Of a DNA stretch of 64,000 bases, positions 36,624-45,980 are shown piece by piece. The translations under genes and the position numbers were made by a program. The notes beneath the pieces are model-generated. The model was not told the origin of the DNA. It worked only from the letters and a program-made list of their open reading frames with translations, and ran no database searches. Source of the stretch: Shimia sp. CNT1-13L.2. GTDB lineage: Bacteria; Pseudomonadota; Alphaproteobacteria; Rhodobacterales; Rhodobacteraceae. Positions within the stretch are counted from its first letter, which is position 1; each line of letters starts with the position of its first letter. Location: NCBI RefSeq assembly GCF_024331145.1, contig NZ_JANDJO010000004.1:124001-188000 (forward strand), read 5' to 3'.

Positions 36624-37775
36624 TTAGCTGCGGTTCGGATCGAGCGCGTCGCGCAGGCCATCCCCGAAGAAGTTGAAGGCCAGAACCACGATCACGATGG
36701 GCAGCATGGGAATGGCTGTCCAGGGATAGATTTCGATGGAGGCGAGGTTCTGGGCGTCATTGAGCATGACCCCCCAGCTTACGGCCGGGGCGCGCAGGCC
36801 AAGACCAAGGAATGACAGGGCCGTTTCGCCAAGGATCATCGCCGGTATCGACAGGGTGGCGCTGGCGATGAGGTGGCTGAGGAAGTTCGGCAGCAGGTGC
36901 TTGCGGATGACGCGGCTGGGCCGTGCGCCCATCATTTCAGCGGCGCGCACGAATTCTTCTTCGCGCAGCGACAGGAACTTGGATCGCACGGCACGGGCGA
37001 GGCCCGGCCAATCAAGAATGCCAAGGATGATCGAGATGATGAAGAACACCGCAACCGGCCCCCAGTGCGAGGGCACTGCGGCAGATAGCGCCAGCCAGAG
37101 AGGCAATTCAGGCAGGGAGCGCAGGATTTCAATGACGCGGTTGATGCCCCAGTCGAGGATACCGCCGAAATAACCCGCGATGGAGCCCAGCACGATGCCG
37201 ATGACAAAGGACACGGTGATCCCGACAAGACCCACGGTCAGCGACAGCTGAGCACCATAGAGGATGCGCGAGAACACATCGCGGCCAAGCCGGTCAGCCC
37301 CGAAAAGGAACAGAGTGGCCCCTTCCGGTGCGCAGAACAGGTGCGTGTTGGTTTTGATCAACCCGGCCAGCTTGTAGTGCGAGCCTTCGCAAAAGAATTC
37401 GAGCGGTGCGGGTGACGCGGTGTCCGGGATGTACTTCCACGCAAAGGTTTCGAGATCCATCTCGGCCACGAGCGGATAGACGAAGGGTCCAACAAATTCG
37501 CCCTCGTGGATGAAATGCACCGCTTGCGGCGGGGCGTAGAGGTGGTCGGGATGCCGCTCGTTCGCCGTGTAGGGCGAGATGAACCCCGCGAAGGGCAGCA
37601 TCAGGTAGGAAAACAGCAGGAACAGGGCCGAGAAGAGACCGAGCTTGTGTTCCTTGAACCGCAGCCAGATCAGCCGGGTGTTGGACATATCTAGTTCGGC
37701 GCTGCGCTCTTCGATACCGCTGTTCGGATCATAGGGGGCGTCGTCGATGTAACGACCGTCGGGAAGCTGGGTCAT
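36624..37775 (-). CDS. ABC transporter permease (OppC/YejE-type)
   Basis: Second membrane subunit of a binding-protein-dependent importer of the peptide/opine/nickel class. The 383 residues have a long N-terminal extension with a first helix (FSALFLLFSYLMLPFAGF), a periplasmic insert of about 120 residues, then the permease core with GADRLGRDVFSRILYGAQLSL and the EAA loop (VRAAEMMGARPSRVIRKHLLPNFLSHLI) that docks with the ATPase. The insert makes it more like YejE than OppC. The last gene of the four-gene operon, it overlaps the OppB-type gene by four bases. Confidence 0.9.
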   Translation of the reverse strand: MTQLPDGRYIDDAPYDPNSGIEERSAELDMSNTRLIWLRFKEHKLGLFSALFLLFSYLMLPFAGFISPYTANERHPDHLYAPPQAVHFIHEGEFVGPFVYPLVAEMDLETFAWKYIPDTASPAPLEFFCEGSHYKLAGLIKTNTHLFCAPEGATLFLFGADRLGRDVFSRILYGAQLSLTVGLVGITVSFVIGIVLGSIAGYFGGILDWGINRVIEILRSLPELPLWLALSAAVPSHWGPVAVFFIISIILGILDWPGLARAVRSKFLSLREEEFVRAAEMMGARPSRVIRKHLLPNFLSHLIASATLSIPAMILGETALSFLGLGLRAPAVSWGVMLNDAQNLASIEIYPWTAIPMLPIVIVVLAFNFFGDGLRDALDPNRS

Positions 37776-38800
37776 GCCGAACGTCCTCCAAAGCGGATGC
37801 GCGGATCAAGCAGCGCGAGAAGCAGGTCCGAGATCAGCGTACCGATCAGGGTCAGAAGGGCGACGAACATCAGGACAAAGGCCGAGAGGAACTGGTCCTG
37901 CGACTTGAGCGCAGTGAGCAGCACGGGGCCGATGGTTTGCAGGCCCAGCACCACCGAGACCAGAACCGAACCCGAAACCAGCGCGGGCAACAGCGTGCCG
38001 ATGTCGGCAACGAAGGGGTTGAAGGCTACGCGCAGGGGATATTTCACCAGCATCCGGCTTTCGGGCATGCCCTTGGCGCGGGCGGTCTCGACGTAGGGTT
38101 TGCCGAGCTCGTCCAGAAGGTTGGCCCGCAGACGCTGCATCATCGCGGCCGCACCGGACGTGCCGATCACGAAGGTTGGAATGATCATGTGGATGAGAAC
38201 CGACTTCATCTTTTCGAAACTCATGGGCTGGCCTTCGAATTCGGGCGCCATGAGACCGCCGATGGGCAGGTTGAGATAGCGGTTGCCGTAATAGAAGAGG
38301 ATCAGCGCCAGAAGGAAGTTCGGCGTCGCAAGGCCAAGGTAGCCGACAAAGGCAGAGGTGTAATCGACCCATGTTTTTGCGCGGGCCGCAGCCAGAACGC
38401 CAAGCGGCAGCGCCACGGCATAGACAAAGATCACCGCGGCGAGGTTGACCAGAACCGTCAGCCAGAGCGCGCCACCCACCAGTTCGGAAACCGGGCGGTC
38501 GAATTCGAACGACCAGCCGAATTCACCCTGTAACATCCCGGCATAACCATGCGGACCGGGGGCGAACCCCATCCAGATCATGTATTGTTCCCACAACGGG
38601 CGATCCAGCGCGAACTCCTTGCGCAGGAACTCGGCCTTGGCGACGCCGGCAGACTGGCCCGTCGCGCGCAGCTCGTTGATCTGGTTCGACAGGTAATCGC
38701 CGGGGGGCAGGTTGATGATCACGAAGATCAGCACCGACACCACCAGCAATGTCGCCAGCATGGTCAGAAGCCGAAAGAACGCAAAGCGCAGAAGGGCCAT
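37772..38800 (-). CDS. ABC transporter permease (OppB/YejB-type)
   Basis: First membrane subunit of the same importer, 342 residues and six helices. Family features: RLLTMLATLLVVSVLIFVIINLPPGDYL at the N-terminus, DRPLWEQYMIWMG, then the EAA loop VETARAKGMPESRMLVKYPLRVAFNPFVADIG near residue 240. Twelve bases separate it from the binding-protein gene. The gene order ATPase, binding protein, OppB-type, OppC-type mirrors complete four-gene oligopeptide-like systems. Confidence 0.92.
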   Translation of the reverse strand: MALLRFAFFRLLTMLATLLVVSVLIFVIINLPPGDYLSNQINELRATGQSAGVAKAEFLRKEFALDRPLWEQYMIWMGFAPGPHGYAGMLQGEFGWSFEFDRPVSELVGGALWLTVLVNLAAVIFVYAVALPLGVLAAARAKTWVDYTSAFVGYLGLATPNFLLALILFYYGNRYLNLPIGGLMAPEFEGQPMSFEKMKSVLIHMIIPTFVIGTSGAAAMMQRLRANLLDELGKPYVETARAKGMPESRMLVKYPLRVAFNPFVADIGTLLPALVSGSVLVSVVLGLQTIGPVLLTALKSQDQFLSAFVLMFVALLTLIGTLISDLLLALLDPRIRFGGRSA

Positions 38801-38812
38801 TCAGGGGTCTCC

Positions 38813-40705
38813 TTACCGGTCCAGCCAGTATTCGTCGGGACGGTGCACCCCGAAATGCGACCCCGGCGACCAGGCCCAGATGGCCTTGAGCGGTACATTT
38901 TTCACGGCGTTGTTCACCACGACGGGCTGACGGCCACCGGCGAGGATACCGATGCCGTAAACCTGATCGGCGTGGATATCGACAATCTCCTGCCAGGCCG
39001 CCGTGCGTCCCGCATCGTCGGTGGCGGTGCGCCAGTTCTCTGCCAGTTCCATCAGGCGTTTGGGGGCGTCCATGTCGACGGGCTCTCCGGCTTCACCGCG
39101 GGTTTGGTAATACTGCCCCCACTTGGGCCATGCGAAGAATTCCTGCTGCTGCGGAACGGCATAGGTGGGCGAGGTATAGGGCTGGGCCAGACCATTGTCC
39201 CATCCGAACCAGACCGCCATCATGGTTTCGCCCGCGTAGACGCGGTTGCGCAGGATGTCCCGTTCGAGCGGGCGCATGATCAGTTTGACGCCGATGTCAC
39301 GCCAGTTGTCTGTGATGATCTGAAGCGCGTTTTCAACTTCCTGACGTTCGCCAGCGGTTTCGATGACAACCCAGACCGGACGACCATCGGGCATAAGGCG
39401 GATACCTTCGGCGTCGCGTTCGGTCAGGCCCATGTCATCGAGCAGCGCATTGGCCTGTGCCACGTCGTAGGCCGACCACGCGGCGAGGTTTTCCGGCTTG
39501 TGGAACGGGCTTTCGGGCAGCATGGTCATCGCGCCCTCTTTGCCCAGACCGAAGTAGAGCGCCTTGTTGATGATGCGCCGGTCGATCGCCAGCGATAGGG
39601 CACGGCGGAAACGCACGTCGCGCAGCGTGTTGCGCCAGCCTTCGTCGTTGTAGTTCAGGTTGGGGTAGATGGCGATTTGCGAGGCATTGCCCTGCCCCCA
39701 GAGAAGCGTTTTGTAGCCGCCCGTCTTTTCGCCTTTCTTGAGGATCGCAACGTCCTTGAAATCAAGACCGCGGGCCTGAAGATCAACTTCGCCGGCATTG
39801 GCCTTGGCCGCCACGAGACCACCGGAGACCACATTCATTTCGACGACGTCGATATAGGGCAGCTGGGTCCCCTTGGTATCAATGCGGTGATAGTAGGGGT
39901 TGCGCACGAAGAGGAAGCGGCTCTTGCCGTCCTTGGTGGCGAGAATCCAGGGCTGTAGCGTCGGCAGGGCCGGATTGTCGAACTTGTACATGTTGTCCGA
40001 CTTGTTGTGCAGCGCCGCCCAGGAGCGCACCCGCTTTTCCTCCAGCAGGGCCTCAAGGCTTGCCATGTCGGCATATTTCTCGTGAAACGGCTTCAGGAAA
40101 TGCGCCGGGCGATAGATGAACGGTGGGCGGGCCTCGGCGAGGGCCTGAAGGAACAGCGGGTTGGGTTTGGACCATTCGTAGATCACGGTGGTCTCGTCCG
40201 GGAAGGTCACGGTTGGCAATTCGCCTTCCACGCGCAGGAAATCCTGCGGGCCGGAGGGCGACAGCGCGGGGTTGTTGGCAACGTCTTCCCACCAGTAGCG
40301 GAAATCCTCGGAGGTGAAGGGGTGGCCGTCTGACCACTTGTGCCCCGGCCTCAGACGCAGGGTGAACTTGCGGCTGTCTTCGATGTCGATGGCCGCGAGG
40401 ATGTCCGGCTTGATCTCGTAGGTTTCGTCATAGCCGGCAAGACGCGCGTAGCCGTAGACAACCATCTGGCGGATGTCCTTGCTGCGGGTCACGAGCGTGC
40501 GCAGGGTGCCCCCCTGTTTCCCGATGGTGCGCCCCTTGGCCTTGAGATCAACAACAAGCGGGTCGGACGGCACACGTTCCGCGGCGGGTGGCAGATTGCC
40601 TGCGTCCACTTCAGCCTTCCAGAAGTTGCTTTCATTGACGCCTGCCAAAGCTGTTGTCGCGGTGAGCGCAATGGCGGCGAGAGAGGAAAGAAGACGGTTA
40701 AACAT
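38813..40705 (-). CDS. Family 5 extracellular solute-binding protein
   Basis: Periplasmic receptor of the importer (SBP family 5). The 630-residue protein starts with a signal peptide (MFNRLLSSLAAIALTATTALAG). The family core begins QGGTLRTLVTRSKDIRQ and includes RKFTLRLRPGHKWSDGHPFTSEDFRYWWED and RDVRFRRALSLAIDRRIINKALYFG. It is about 90 residues longer than DppA/OppA and closer in size to YejA- and agropine/alpha-galactoside-type receptors, so the ligand may be a modified peptide, opine or oligosaccharide. Its ATG overlaps the end of the ATPase gene. Confidence 0.9.
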   Translation of the reverse strand: MFNRLLSSLAAIALTATTALAGVNESNFWKAEVDAGNLPPAAERVPSDPLVVDLKAKGRTIGKQGGTLRTLVTRSKDIRQMVVYGYARLAGYDETYEIKPDILAAIDIEDSRKFTLRLRPGHKWSDGHPFTSEDFRYWWEDVANNPALSPSGPQDFLRVEGELPTVTFPDETTVIYEWSKPNPLFLQALAEARPPFIYRPAHFLKPFHEKYADMASLEALLEEKRVRSWAALHNKSDNMYKFDNPALPTLQPWILATKDGKSRFLFVRNPYYHRIDTKGTQLPYIDVVEMNVVSGGLVAAKANAGEVDLQARGLDFKDVAILKKGEKTGGYKTLLWGQGNASQIAIYPNLNYNDEGWRNTLRDVRFRRALSLAIDRRIINKALYFGLGKEGAMTMLPESPFHKPENLAAWSAYDVAQANALLDDMGLTERDAEGIRLMPDGRPVWVVIETAGERQEVENALQIITDNWRDIGVKLIMRPLERDILRNRVYAGETMMAVWFGWDNGLAQPYTSPTYAVPQQQEFFAWPKWGQYYQTRGEAGEPVDMDAPKRLMELAENWRTATDDAGRTAAWQEIVDIHADQVYGIGILAGGRQPVVVNNAVKNVPLKAIWAWSPGSHFGVHRPDEYWLDR

Positions 40706-42470
40706 GGCAGCGCACCTTATGTCCGGGGCTTGTTTCGTTGAGAGGTGGCACGTTGGCACCATCAAAGCGGAAGGCTTCGGGCCAGGACGAGGGCTCTCCG
40801 GCCCCCTGTGCCACAACATTGAGATCGATCGGGCGTTTGATGTCGGGCTCGGGCTGGGCCGCGAGCAACGCCTTGGTGTAGGGATGTTTGGGGTCGAAAA
40901 AGAGGCTTTCGGGCGGCCCCTGTTCCACCACCAGCCCCGCACGCATCACCGCAACATCATCCGCGATCCGCGCCACGACGGCGAGGTCATGCGAGATGAA
41001 CAGGTAGCTGAGGTTGAGACGGTCGCGGATTTCCTCGAGTAGTTGCAGTACCTGTTCCTGTACTGACACATCCAGCGCGGAGGTGGGTTCGTCGCACACA
41101 AGGAATGTCGGCCCAAGCATCAGGGCGCGGGCAATTGAGAGGCGCTGGCGCTGTCCGCCGGAAAAGGCGTGTGGATAACGGGTCAGCATGTTCTCGGAGA
41201 GGCCCACCCAGTTCAGCATCTCTGCCGCGCGGTCGAGGCGTTCTGAGGCGGACCCGATACCGTGAATATCCATTGGTTCGCACAGGGCATCCTTGACGCG
41301 CATCCGGGGGTTCAGGGTCGAGTAGGGATCCTGAAACACCATCTGTGCCTTGCGCTGGAAAGCAAGGCGACCGGCGCGATCAAGCTCTTGCAGGTTCACC
41401 GGATCGGCGCCCTTTTCGGCACGGAACAGAACCTGCGCACCCGGATCGGCAATTTCCGCGCCCAGCGCAATGCGGGCGCAGGTCGTCTTGCCCGAGCCGC
41501 TTTCGCCGACGACAGCCAGCGTCTTGCCGCGCTCGACACCAAATTCGATGCCACGCACAGCATGAACATGGGTCTTGGGATGCCAGGGCGCCGATCCCTT
41601 GAGCGTGAACGTCTTGGTGACGTCCTTCATCTCGAGGATCATGTCCTTTTCCGGCTCTTGCGTATCTAGGGCACAGCCCTCGGGGATCTGCGGCGCCGCC
41701 GCGAACAGATGACGGGTGTAGCCGTGTTGTGGATCGCCCAGGATTTGCTGCGCGGTCCCTGCCTCCATGACCCGGCCACGATTCATCACGCAAACGCTGT
41801 CGGCCATGTTGGCAACAACGCCAAGATCGTGGGTCACGAGGACAACGGACATGCCCGTATCTTTCTGGATGTCCTTGATCAGGCCCAGAACCTGTGCCTG
41901 CGTGGTCACATCCAGGGCGGTTGTCGGTTCATCCGCGATAAGAAGGTCGGGTTTGCCGACAATCGCCATTGCGATCATCGCGCGCTGGCGCATACCGCCG
42001 GACAATTCGAAGGGGTAGGAGCGAAAGATGCGCTCGGGGTCGACAAAGCCAACACGTTCGAAGGTTTCCAGAACCCGCTTGCGGGCGCCCTGCCCCTTGG
42101 CAGTGCCATGCAGGCGCAGGACCTCGATCACCTGATTGCCGATGCGATGCAACGGCGAGAGCGAGCGCATCGGCTCTTGGAAGATCATCGAAATCTGGTT
42201 GCCGCGGATGTCACACATGCGCCGCTCGGACTGGGCGAGGATATCAACGGGGCCGTTCTGACCGTTCAGCGTGATCGAACCGGCCCGGATTTGCGCGGCG
42301 GCGGGCAAGATACGCAGGGCGGAGCGGCAGCTCAGGGTTTTGCCCGAACCGGATTCGCCAACAAGGGCCAGTGTTTCACCCGGTTCGACGGAAAAGCTCA
42401 CGTCTTCGACAACGGGGGCCGACTTGCCGAAACCGATGGTAAGCCCCTCAACCTTCAATAATGCCGTCAC
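40698..42470 (-). CDS. ABC transporter ATP-binding protein, fused dual ATPase
   Basis: A 590-residue protein holding both nucleotide-binding domains of the importer in one chain. The first has ALVGESGSGKTLSCRSAL, ELSGGMRQRAMIAMAI and LLIADEPTTALDVT. The second has AVVGESGSGKTTCARIAL, AFSGGQRQRLSIARAL and FLVCDEPTSALDVS, and each ends with the oligopeptide-type C-terminal region (DPQHGYTRHLFAAAPQIPEG; DPKHPYTKALLAAQPEPD). GTG 42470 follows GGGGAAAA and precedes the natural start TALLKVEGLTIGFG; a longer frame to 42503 is less likely. First gene of the operon. Confidence 0.93.
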   Translation of the reverse strand: MTALLKVEGLTIGFGKSAPVVEDVSFSVEPGETLALVGESGSGKTLSCRSALRILPAAAQIRAGSITLNGQNGPVDILAQSERRMCDIRGNQISMIFQEPMRSLSPLHRIGNQVIEVLRLHGTAKGQGARKRVLETFERVGFVDPERIFRSYPFELSGGMRQRAMIAMAIVGKPDLLIADEPTTALDVTTQAQVLGLIKDIQKDTGMSVVLVTHDLGVVANMADSVCVMNRGRVMEAGTAQQILGDPQHGYTRHLFAAAPQIPEGCALDTQEPEKDMILEMKDVTKTFTLKGSAPWHPKTHVHAVRGIEFGVERGKTLAVVGESGSGKTTCARIALGAEIADPGAQVLFRAEKGADPVNLQELDRAGRLAFQRKAQMVFQDPYSTLNPRMRVKDALCEPMDIHGIGSASERLDRAAEMLNWVGLSENMLTRYPHAFSGGQRQRLSIARALMLGPTFLVCDEPTSALDVSVQEQVLQLLEEIRDRLNLSYLFISHDLAVVARIADDVAVMRAGLVVEQGPPESLFFDPKHPYTKALLAAQPEPDIKRPIDLNVVAQGAGEPSSWPEAFRFDGANVPPLNETSPGHKVRCHV

Positions 42471-43000
42471 GCGTTTTCCCCTAAACCCGCCTTTGCGGGA
42501 CACTCCCTACAGGGCAGATCATTTTTTCTTGATTCAATCTGTCCCTGACAACAAAGCGAGTGAAGCATGTTTGACAGTCGACAGGCAAGTCGCTTGAACC
42601 CTTTCGACGTAACGCCGCTGTGACGTTTTGGCGTCAATGCCTCACTTCCCTGTTATCTATTGGTGAACTGCGCTAAAGAGTTTTCAAGCTGACTTCTTGC
42701 TTTAGCAATCGGTTGCCTTTGCGCGGCCAACAATCACATTTGACCCATTTTCTTTTGATCAGGCCACCCCATAATGATGAAGATTGCAGTACGATCAATG
42801 GCTTGGCATCCGGTTTGGATAGCCCGTGAAATTCGCCCCACCGCAATGCCACAAAAAGCATCAAAAGGGGATTATCCAAACAGTACTGTTTCCGGATCAA
42901 TCACGAAAAAGCCTTTCCTCGCGCGAGTCTTGTGGGCTAGAACGGTTTGGAAGGGGTTGTTTTCAAACGTTTTGGCCCAACAGTTAGGGCGGAGGAAGTG
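42471..43000. other. 530-bp A/T-rich intergenic region between divergent operons
   Basis: Separates the ABC importer from the sphingolipid-like operon and must carry both promoters. The part from about 42500 to 42970 has lower G+C than its surroundings. A 75-codon minus-strand frame (42673-42900, TTG start) fills part of it, but I recognise nothing in it, see no ribosome-binding site, and do not call it a gene. The right end holds GGAGGAAGTG, the ribosome-binding site of the gene at 43001. No tRNA or recognisable riboswitch is present. Confidence 0.5.
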
Positions 43001-44233
43001 ATGTCGTCTGACTGTGGCAGTTTCTTGACCTATGTGGAGCGCCGTTTCCGGTTGGCCGGCAGTGCGCTCGTCGACGACGGCAACCACCCTTATTTTGTCC
43101 CCACAGACACGCTTGAGGAAGAAGGCGGGCCGTGGCCCGAGGGCTTTCTGAGCATGTCGCACTATGACTATCTCGGCCTCATGCACCATCCGGAGACGGT
43201 TGGCGCGGCCAAGGCGGCCTATGACACGTTCGGGACCGGCGCGGGCGGATCGCGGCTTGTGGGTGGTGAACGCAGCACGCACAGGGCGTTTGAAAAAGAC
43301 CTTGCCGAGTTCCTTGGCGTAGGCGGTGTGCTATCGATCATTTCCGGCTATCTCACCAATATTTCGCTTATCCAGCATATGGTTGGCGGCCGTGATCTGG
43401 TGATCGCGGACGAGCTTGCCCACAATTCGATCATCATGGGGTGCAAGGCTGCGAAGTGCACCTTTCTGACCTATCCGCACAACGATCTTGATGCCCTTGC
43501 GGCCCTGCTGGACGAACAGCGCGCGCATTTTGGCCGCGTGTTGATCGCCACCGACGGGTTGTTTTCGATGGATGGCGACATCACCGACCTGCCCAGGCTT
43601 CTTGAGATCAAGGAAAGGCACGACGCCTGGCTGTTGCTGGACGAAGCGCATTCCTACGGGGTGCTTGGGGCGACGGGTCGCGGACTGTGCGAGCATTTCG
43701 GGATCGACCCCAACCGTATCGAACTGGCCGTGGGCACCCTGTCAAAGACCTTTGGGTCGTCGGGCGGGTTCGTGGCCGCGAATGAACGGGTGATCGAATG
43801 GCTGCGGTTTACCCTGCCCGGGTTCGTCTTCTCCGTGGGGCTGGCCCCCGCGACGGTGGCCTGTGCGCAGGCGGCTCTTGGTATCCTGCGCCGCGAACCA
43901 GAGCGGGTTGCGCAGCTGCGTGACAATTCCCGGACGTTCCTGAACATGGCACATGCTGCGGGGCTTGATACCGGCGAAGCCATTGGCGAAGCGGTGGTGC
44001 CGGTGCTGTTCGATACTCCGGACGAATGCGTCTATGTCGCCGGGTGTCTCATGCAGCAGGGGATCTATGCGCCGCCTGTCGTTCACGTGGGTGTGCCGAA
44101 GGATGCGCCACGTATCCGGTTCTTTATCTCGGCAGCACATGAAAAGGCCGACCTTGAGAGGGTTATCAACGCGGTTGCATTGGCGCTTGCCGATTTCCGG
44201 GCATCGCAACAAACGGCGATCAGCGCGGAGTAA
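43001..44233 (+). CDS. Alpha-oxoamine synthase, probable serine palmitoyltransferase
   Basis: A pyridoxal-phosphate enzyme of the family that condenses an amino acid with an acyl thioester (serine palmitoyltransferase, ALA synthase, glycine C-acetyltransferase, AON synthase). The 410 residues carry SHYDYLGLMHHP, GTGAGGSRLVGGERSTHRAFEKDLAEFLG, the PLP-site LLLDEAHSYGVLG (D214, H217) and the Schiff-base lysine K249 in VGTLSKTFGSSGGF. Sequence alone cannot fix the substrate. The 3-ketodihydrosphingosine-reductase-like gene three positions downstream makes serine palmitoyltransferase the best reading: serine plus palmitoyl-thioester gives 3-ketodihydrosphingosine. Ribosome-binding GGAGGAAGTG directly precedes the ATG. 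First gene of a seven-gene operon. Confidence 0.85.
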   Translation: MSSDCGSFLTYVERRFRLAGSALVDDGNHPYFVPTDTLEEEGGPWPEGFLSMSHYDYLGLMHHPETVGAAKAAYDTFGTGAGGSRLVGGERSTHRAFEKDLAEFLGVGGVLSIISGYLTNISLIQHMVGGRDLVIADELAHNSIIMGCKAAKCTFLTYPHNDLDALAALLDEQRAHFGRVLIATDGLFSMDGDITDLPRLLEIKERHDAWLLLDEAHSYGVLGATGRGLCEHFGIDPNRIELAVGTLSKTFGSSGGFVAANERVIEWLRFTLPGFVFSVGLAPATVACAQAALGILRREPERVAQLRDNSRTFLNMAHAAGLDTGEAIGEAVVPVLFDTPDECVYVAGCLMQQGIYAPPVVHVGVPKDAPRIRFFISAAHEKADLERVINAVALALADFRASQQTAISAE

Positions 44234-44237
44234 CTGA

Positions 44238-44864
44238 ATGACATCGCGCCAGTCCCTTACACGCCGCACCGCGCTTGGCTTGATGTCCGGTGCCACGATC
44301 GCGGGGTTCGGCGCGACCCAAGGGCACGCGGGACCGAAACTGAGCGTGGTCGAGTCGATCCCGAGCAAGCGGCTGCCGAAAGTGCGGCGGACTTGGCCGA
44401 TGCCCAAGGATCGCGGGCAGGTTTTCTTTATCCAGAGGTCAATGAACCCCAATACCGTGGTCTATGCCGCGCGATATGACGGCGCCGGGAATCTGGGGCG
44501 TCGGCCCCTGACGGCCTATTGGCGCAGGTATGCCGAAGAAGGGCAAAAGCGCGACCTTTTTGTTTACGAGCGTGTCTTTGCGTATGGCATTTCGGCCCGC
44601 AGGAAACGTGAGGCCGGGCGATGGTCGGCACGTTTTGCCGCTTTGCCCGACCTGCCTGCCGAACTCAGGCAAAACGGACCGAATGACGCGGCCCTCTGGA
44701 GCCGGATCGAGGGGCGGGACTACCGCCTGATTTACGGCTTTCTCGATCTCGACGAAAGCGGGATGATCCCGAAAGTTGAGCGCCTGCGCCTTGTGACCCA
44801 TGACAAGGATGCGGGGCAATTTGTAACCCATATGATTTCCGTATCCGGCGGAGAAATTCACTGA
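44238..44864 (+). CDS. Tat-signal DUF4833 protein of unknown function
   Basis: A 208-residue protein with a twin-arginine export signal (LTRRTALGLMSGATIAGFGATQGHA), so it is predicted to be folded in the cytoplasm and exported to the periplasm, possibly with a cofactor or metal. The mature part resembles DUF4833: FFIQRSMNPNTVVYAARYDG, then DLFVYERVFAYGI and YRLIYGFLDLDESGMIPKVERLRLVTHD. No activity is known for this family. Its ATG is four bases after the oxoamine synthase stop and its TGA overlaps the next ATG (TGATG), so it is strictly co-translated with serine palmitoyltransferase-like and inositol-phosphate-synthase genes. Confidence 0.82.
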   Translation: MTSRQSLTRRTALGLMSGATIAGFGATQGHAGPKLSVVESIPSKRLPKVRRTWPMPKDRGQVFFIQRSMNPNTVVYAARYDGAGNLGRRPLTAYWRRYAEEGQKRDLFVYERVFAYGISARRKREAGRWSARFAALPDLPAELRQNGPNDAALWSRIEGRDYRLIYGFLDLDESGMIPKVERLRLVTHDKDAGQFVTHMISVSGGEIH

Positions 44865-45976
44865 TGAACACGACGACCAAGACCTCCATCCGCACCGCAA
44901 TTGTAGGTGTCGGCAACTGTGCCAGCTCGCTGATCCAGGGGGTAAGTTATTGCCGCGCCAAGGGCGATGCCGCCATCGGGGTGAGCTTTCCGAACCTGGG
45001 CGGTTACACGCCTGCCGATGTCGAGCTGGTTGCCGGATTCGATGTGGACAAACGCAAGGTCGGCAAGACGCTGGGCGAAGCGGCCTTTGCCGCCCCCAAC
45101 TGTACCGAACAGTTCCATACCGAGGTCTCGGATCAACAGGCGCTGGTCTATCGCGCGCCGGATCTGGATGGCGTCGCGGCGCATATGCTGTCCAAGCCCG
45201 AAGACCGGAGTTTCCGCCTGTCGGATGCACCTGAGATGGCACGGGACGAGATCATCGACCTGCTGCGAGAGAAAGGTGTCGAGGTTCTGATCATCTTCCT
45301 GCCGGTGGGATCACAGAAGGCGGTGGAGTTTTGGGCCGGTTGCGCGCTTGAAGCGGGCGTGTCGATCGTGAACGGCATCCCGGTATTCATCGTCTCCAAC
45401 CCGGTCTGGGCCGAGAAGTTCACCAAGGCGGGCATTCCCTGCGTCGGCGACGATTTCAAGGCGCAGCTTGGCGCTACCATCGTGCACCGGACGCTTGCCA
45501 ACCTTGCCGAGATGCGCGGTGTTCAGATCGACCGCACCTATCAGCTGAACGTGGGTGGCAATACCGATTTTCTGAACATGACGGAACATGATCGTCTGGC
45601 CAGCAAGCGCGAAAGCAAGACCGAAGCGGTTCAGGCGGTGATGGAAGAACGGCTGCCGACGGATGACATCCGCATTGGCCCGTCGGACTATGTGCCGTGG
45701 TTGAATGACCGCAAGGTGGCCTATGTGCGTCTTGAAGGGCGTCTGTTTGGCGGCGCACGGACCAACATCGAACTCCGTCTGGATGTCGAGGACAGCCCGA
45801 ATGCAGCAGCCGAGGCGCTGACGGCGATCCGGTGTGCGCGTATTGCGCGGGATCGTGGCATGGCCGGGCCGGTGGCCGCGGCAAGCGCCTTCCTGTTCAA
45901 ACATCCGCCGGAGCAGATCGAAGACACCGACGCGCATGACGCGCTTTTGGCCTTTGCCAACGGCGACGAGGGATAA
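44864..45976 (+). CDS. ino1: myo-Inositol-1-phosphate synthase
   Basis: Converts glucose-6-phosphate to L-myo-inositol-1-phosphate with bound NAD. The 370-residue length and motifs are those of the archaeal/actinobacterial form: the Rossmann AIVGVGNCASSLIQG (residues about 12-26), LVAGFDVDKRKVGK, VEVLIIFLPVGSQKAVEFWAGCAL, GIPCVGDDFKAQLGATIVHRTLA, LNVGGNTDFLNM and SKTEAVQ with the catalytic lysines. The enzyme is uncommon in Gram-negative bacteria and points to an inositol lipid or inositol-based solute. It overlaps the upstream gene by one base and is followed, four bases later, by the reductase gene. Confidence 0.94.
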   Translation: MNTTTKTSIRTAIVGVGNCASSLIQGVSYCRAKGDAAIGVSFPNLGGYTPADVELVAGFDVDKRKVGKTLGEAAFAAPNCTEQFHTEVSDQQALVYRAPDLDGVAAHMLSKPEDRSFRLSDAPEMARDEIIDLLREKGVEVLIIFLPVGSQKAVEFWAGCALEAGVSIVNGIPVFIVSNPVWAEKFTKAGIPCVGDDFKAQLGATIVHRTLANLAEMRGVQIDRTYQLNVGGNTDFLNMTEHDRLASKRESKTEAVQAVMEERLPTDDIRIGPSDYVPWLNDRKVAYVRLEGRLFGGARTNIELRLDVEDSPNAAAEALTAIRCARIARDRGMAGPVAAASAFLFKHPPEQIEDTDAHDALLAFANGDEG

Positions 45977-45980
45977 GACC

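Noticed and set aside
42673..42900. 75-codon minus-strand frame in the A/T-rich gap before the sphingolipid-type operon
   Set aside because: It has a TTG start, no ribosome-binding site and no recognisable domain. The low G+C is consistent with promoter DNA or a decayed insert; a transposase remnant was considered but no transposase motif was seen.
43001..44233. Assignment as 5-aminolevulinate synthase, glycine C-acetyltransferase or AON synthase
   Set aside because: All share the fold and motifs. No heme, threonine or biotin genes are near, while a KDSR-like reductase is in the same operon, so serine palmitoyltransferase is the best reading. The alternatives remain possible.
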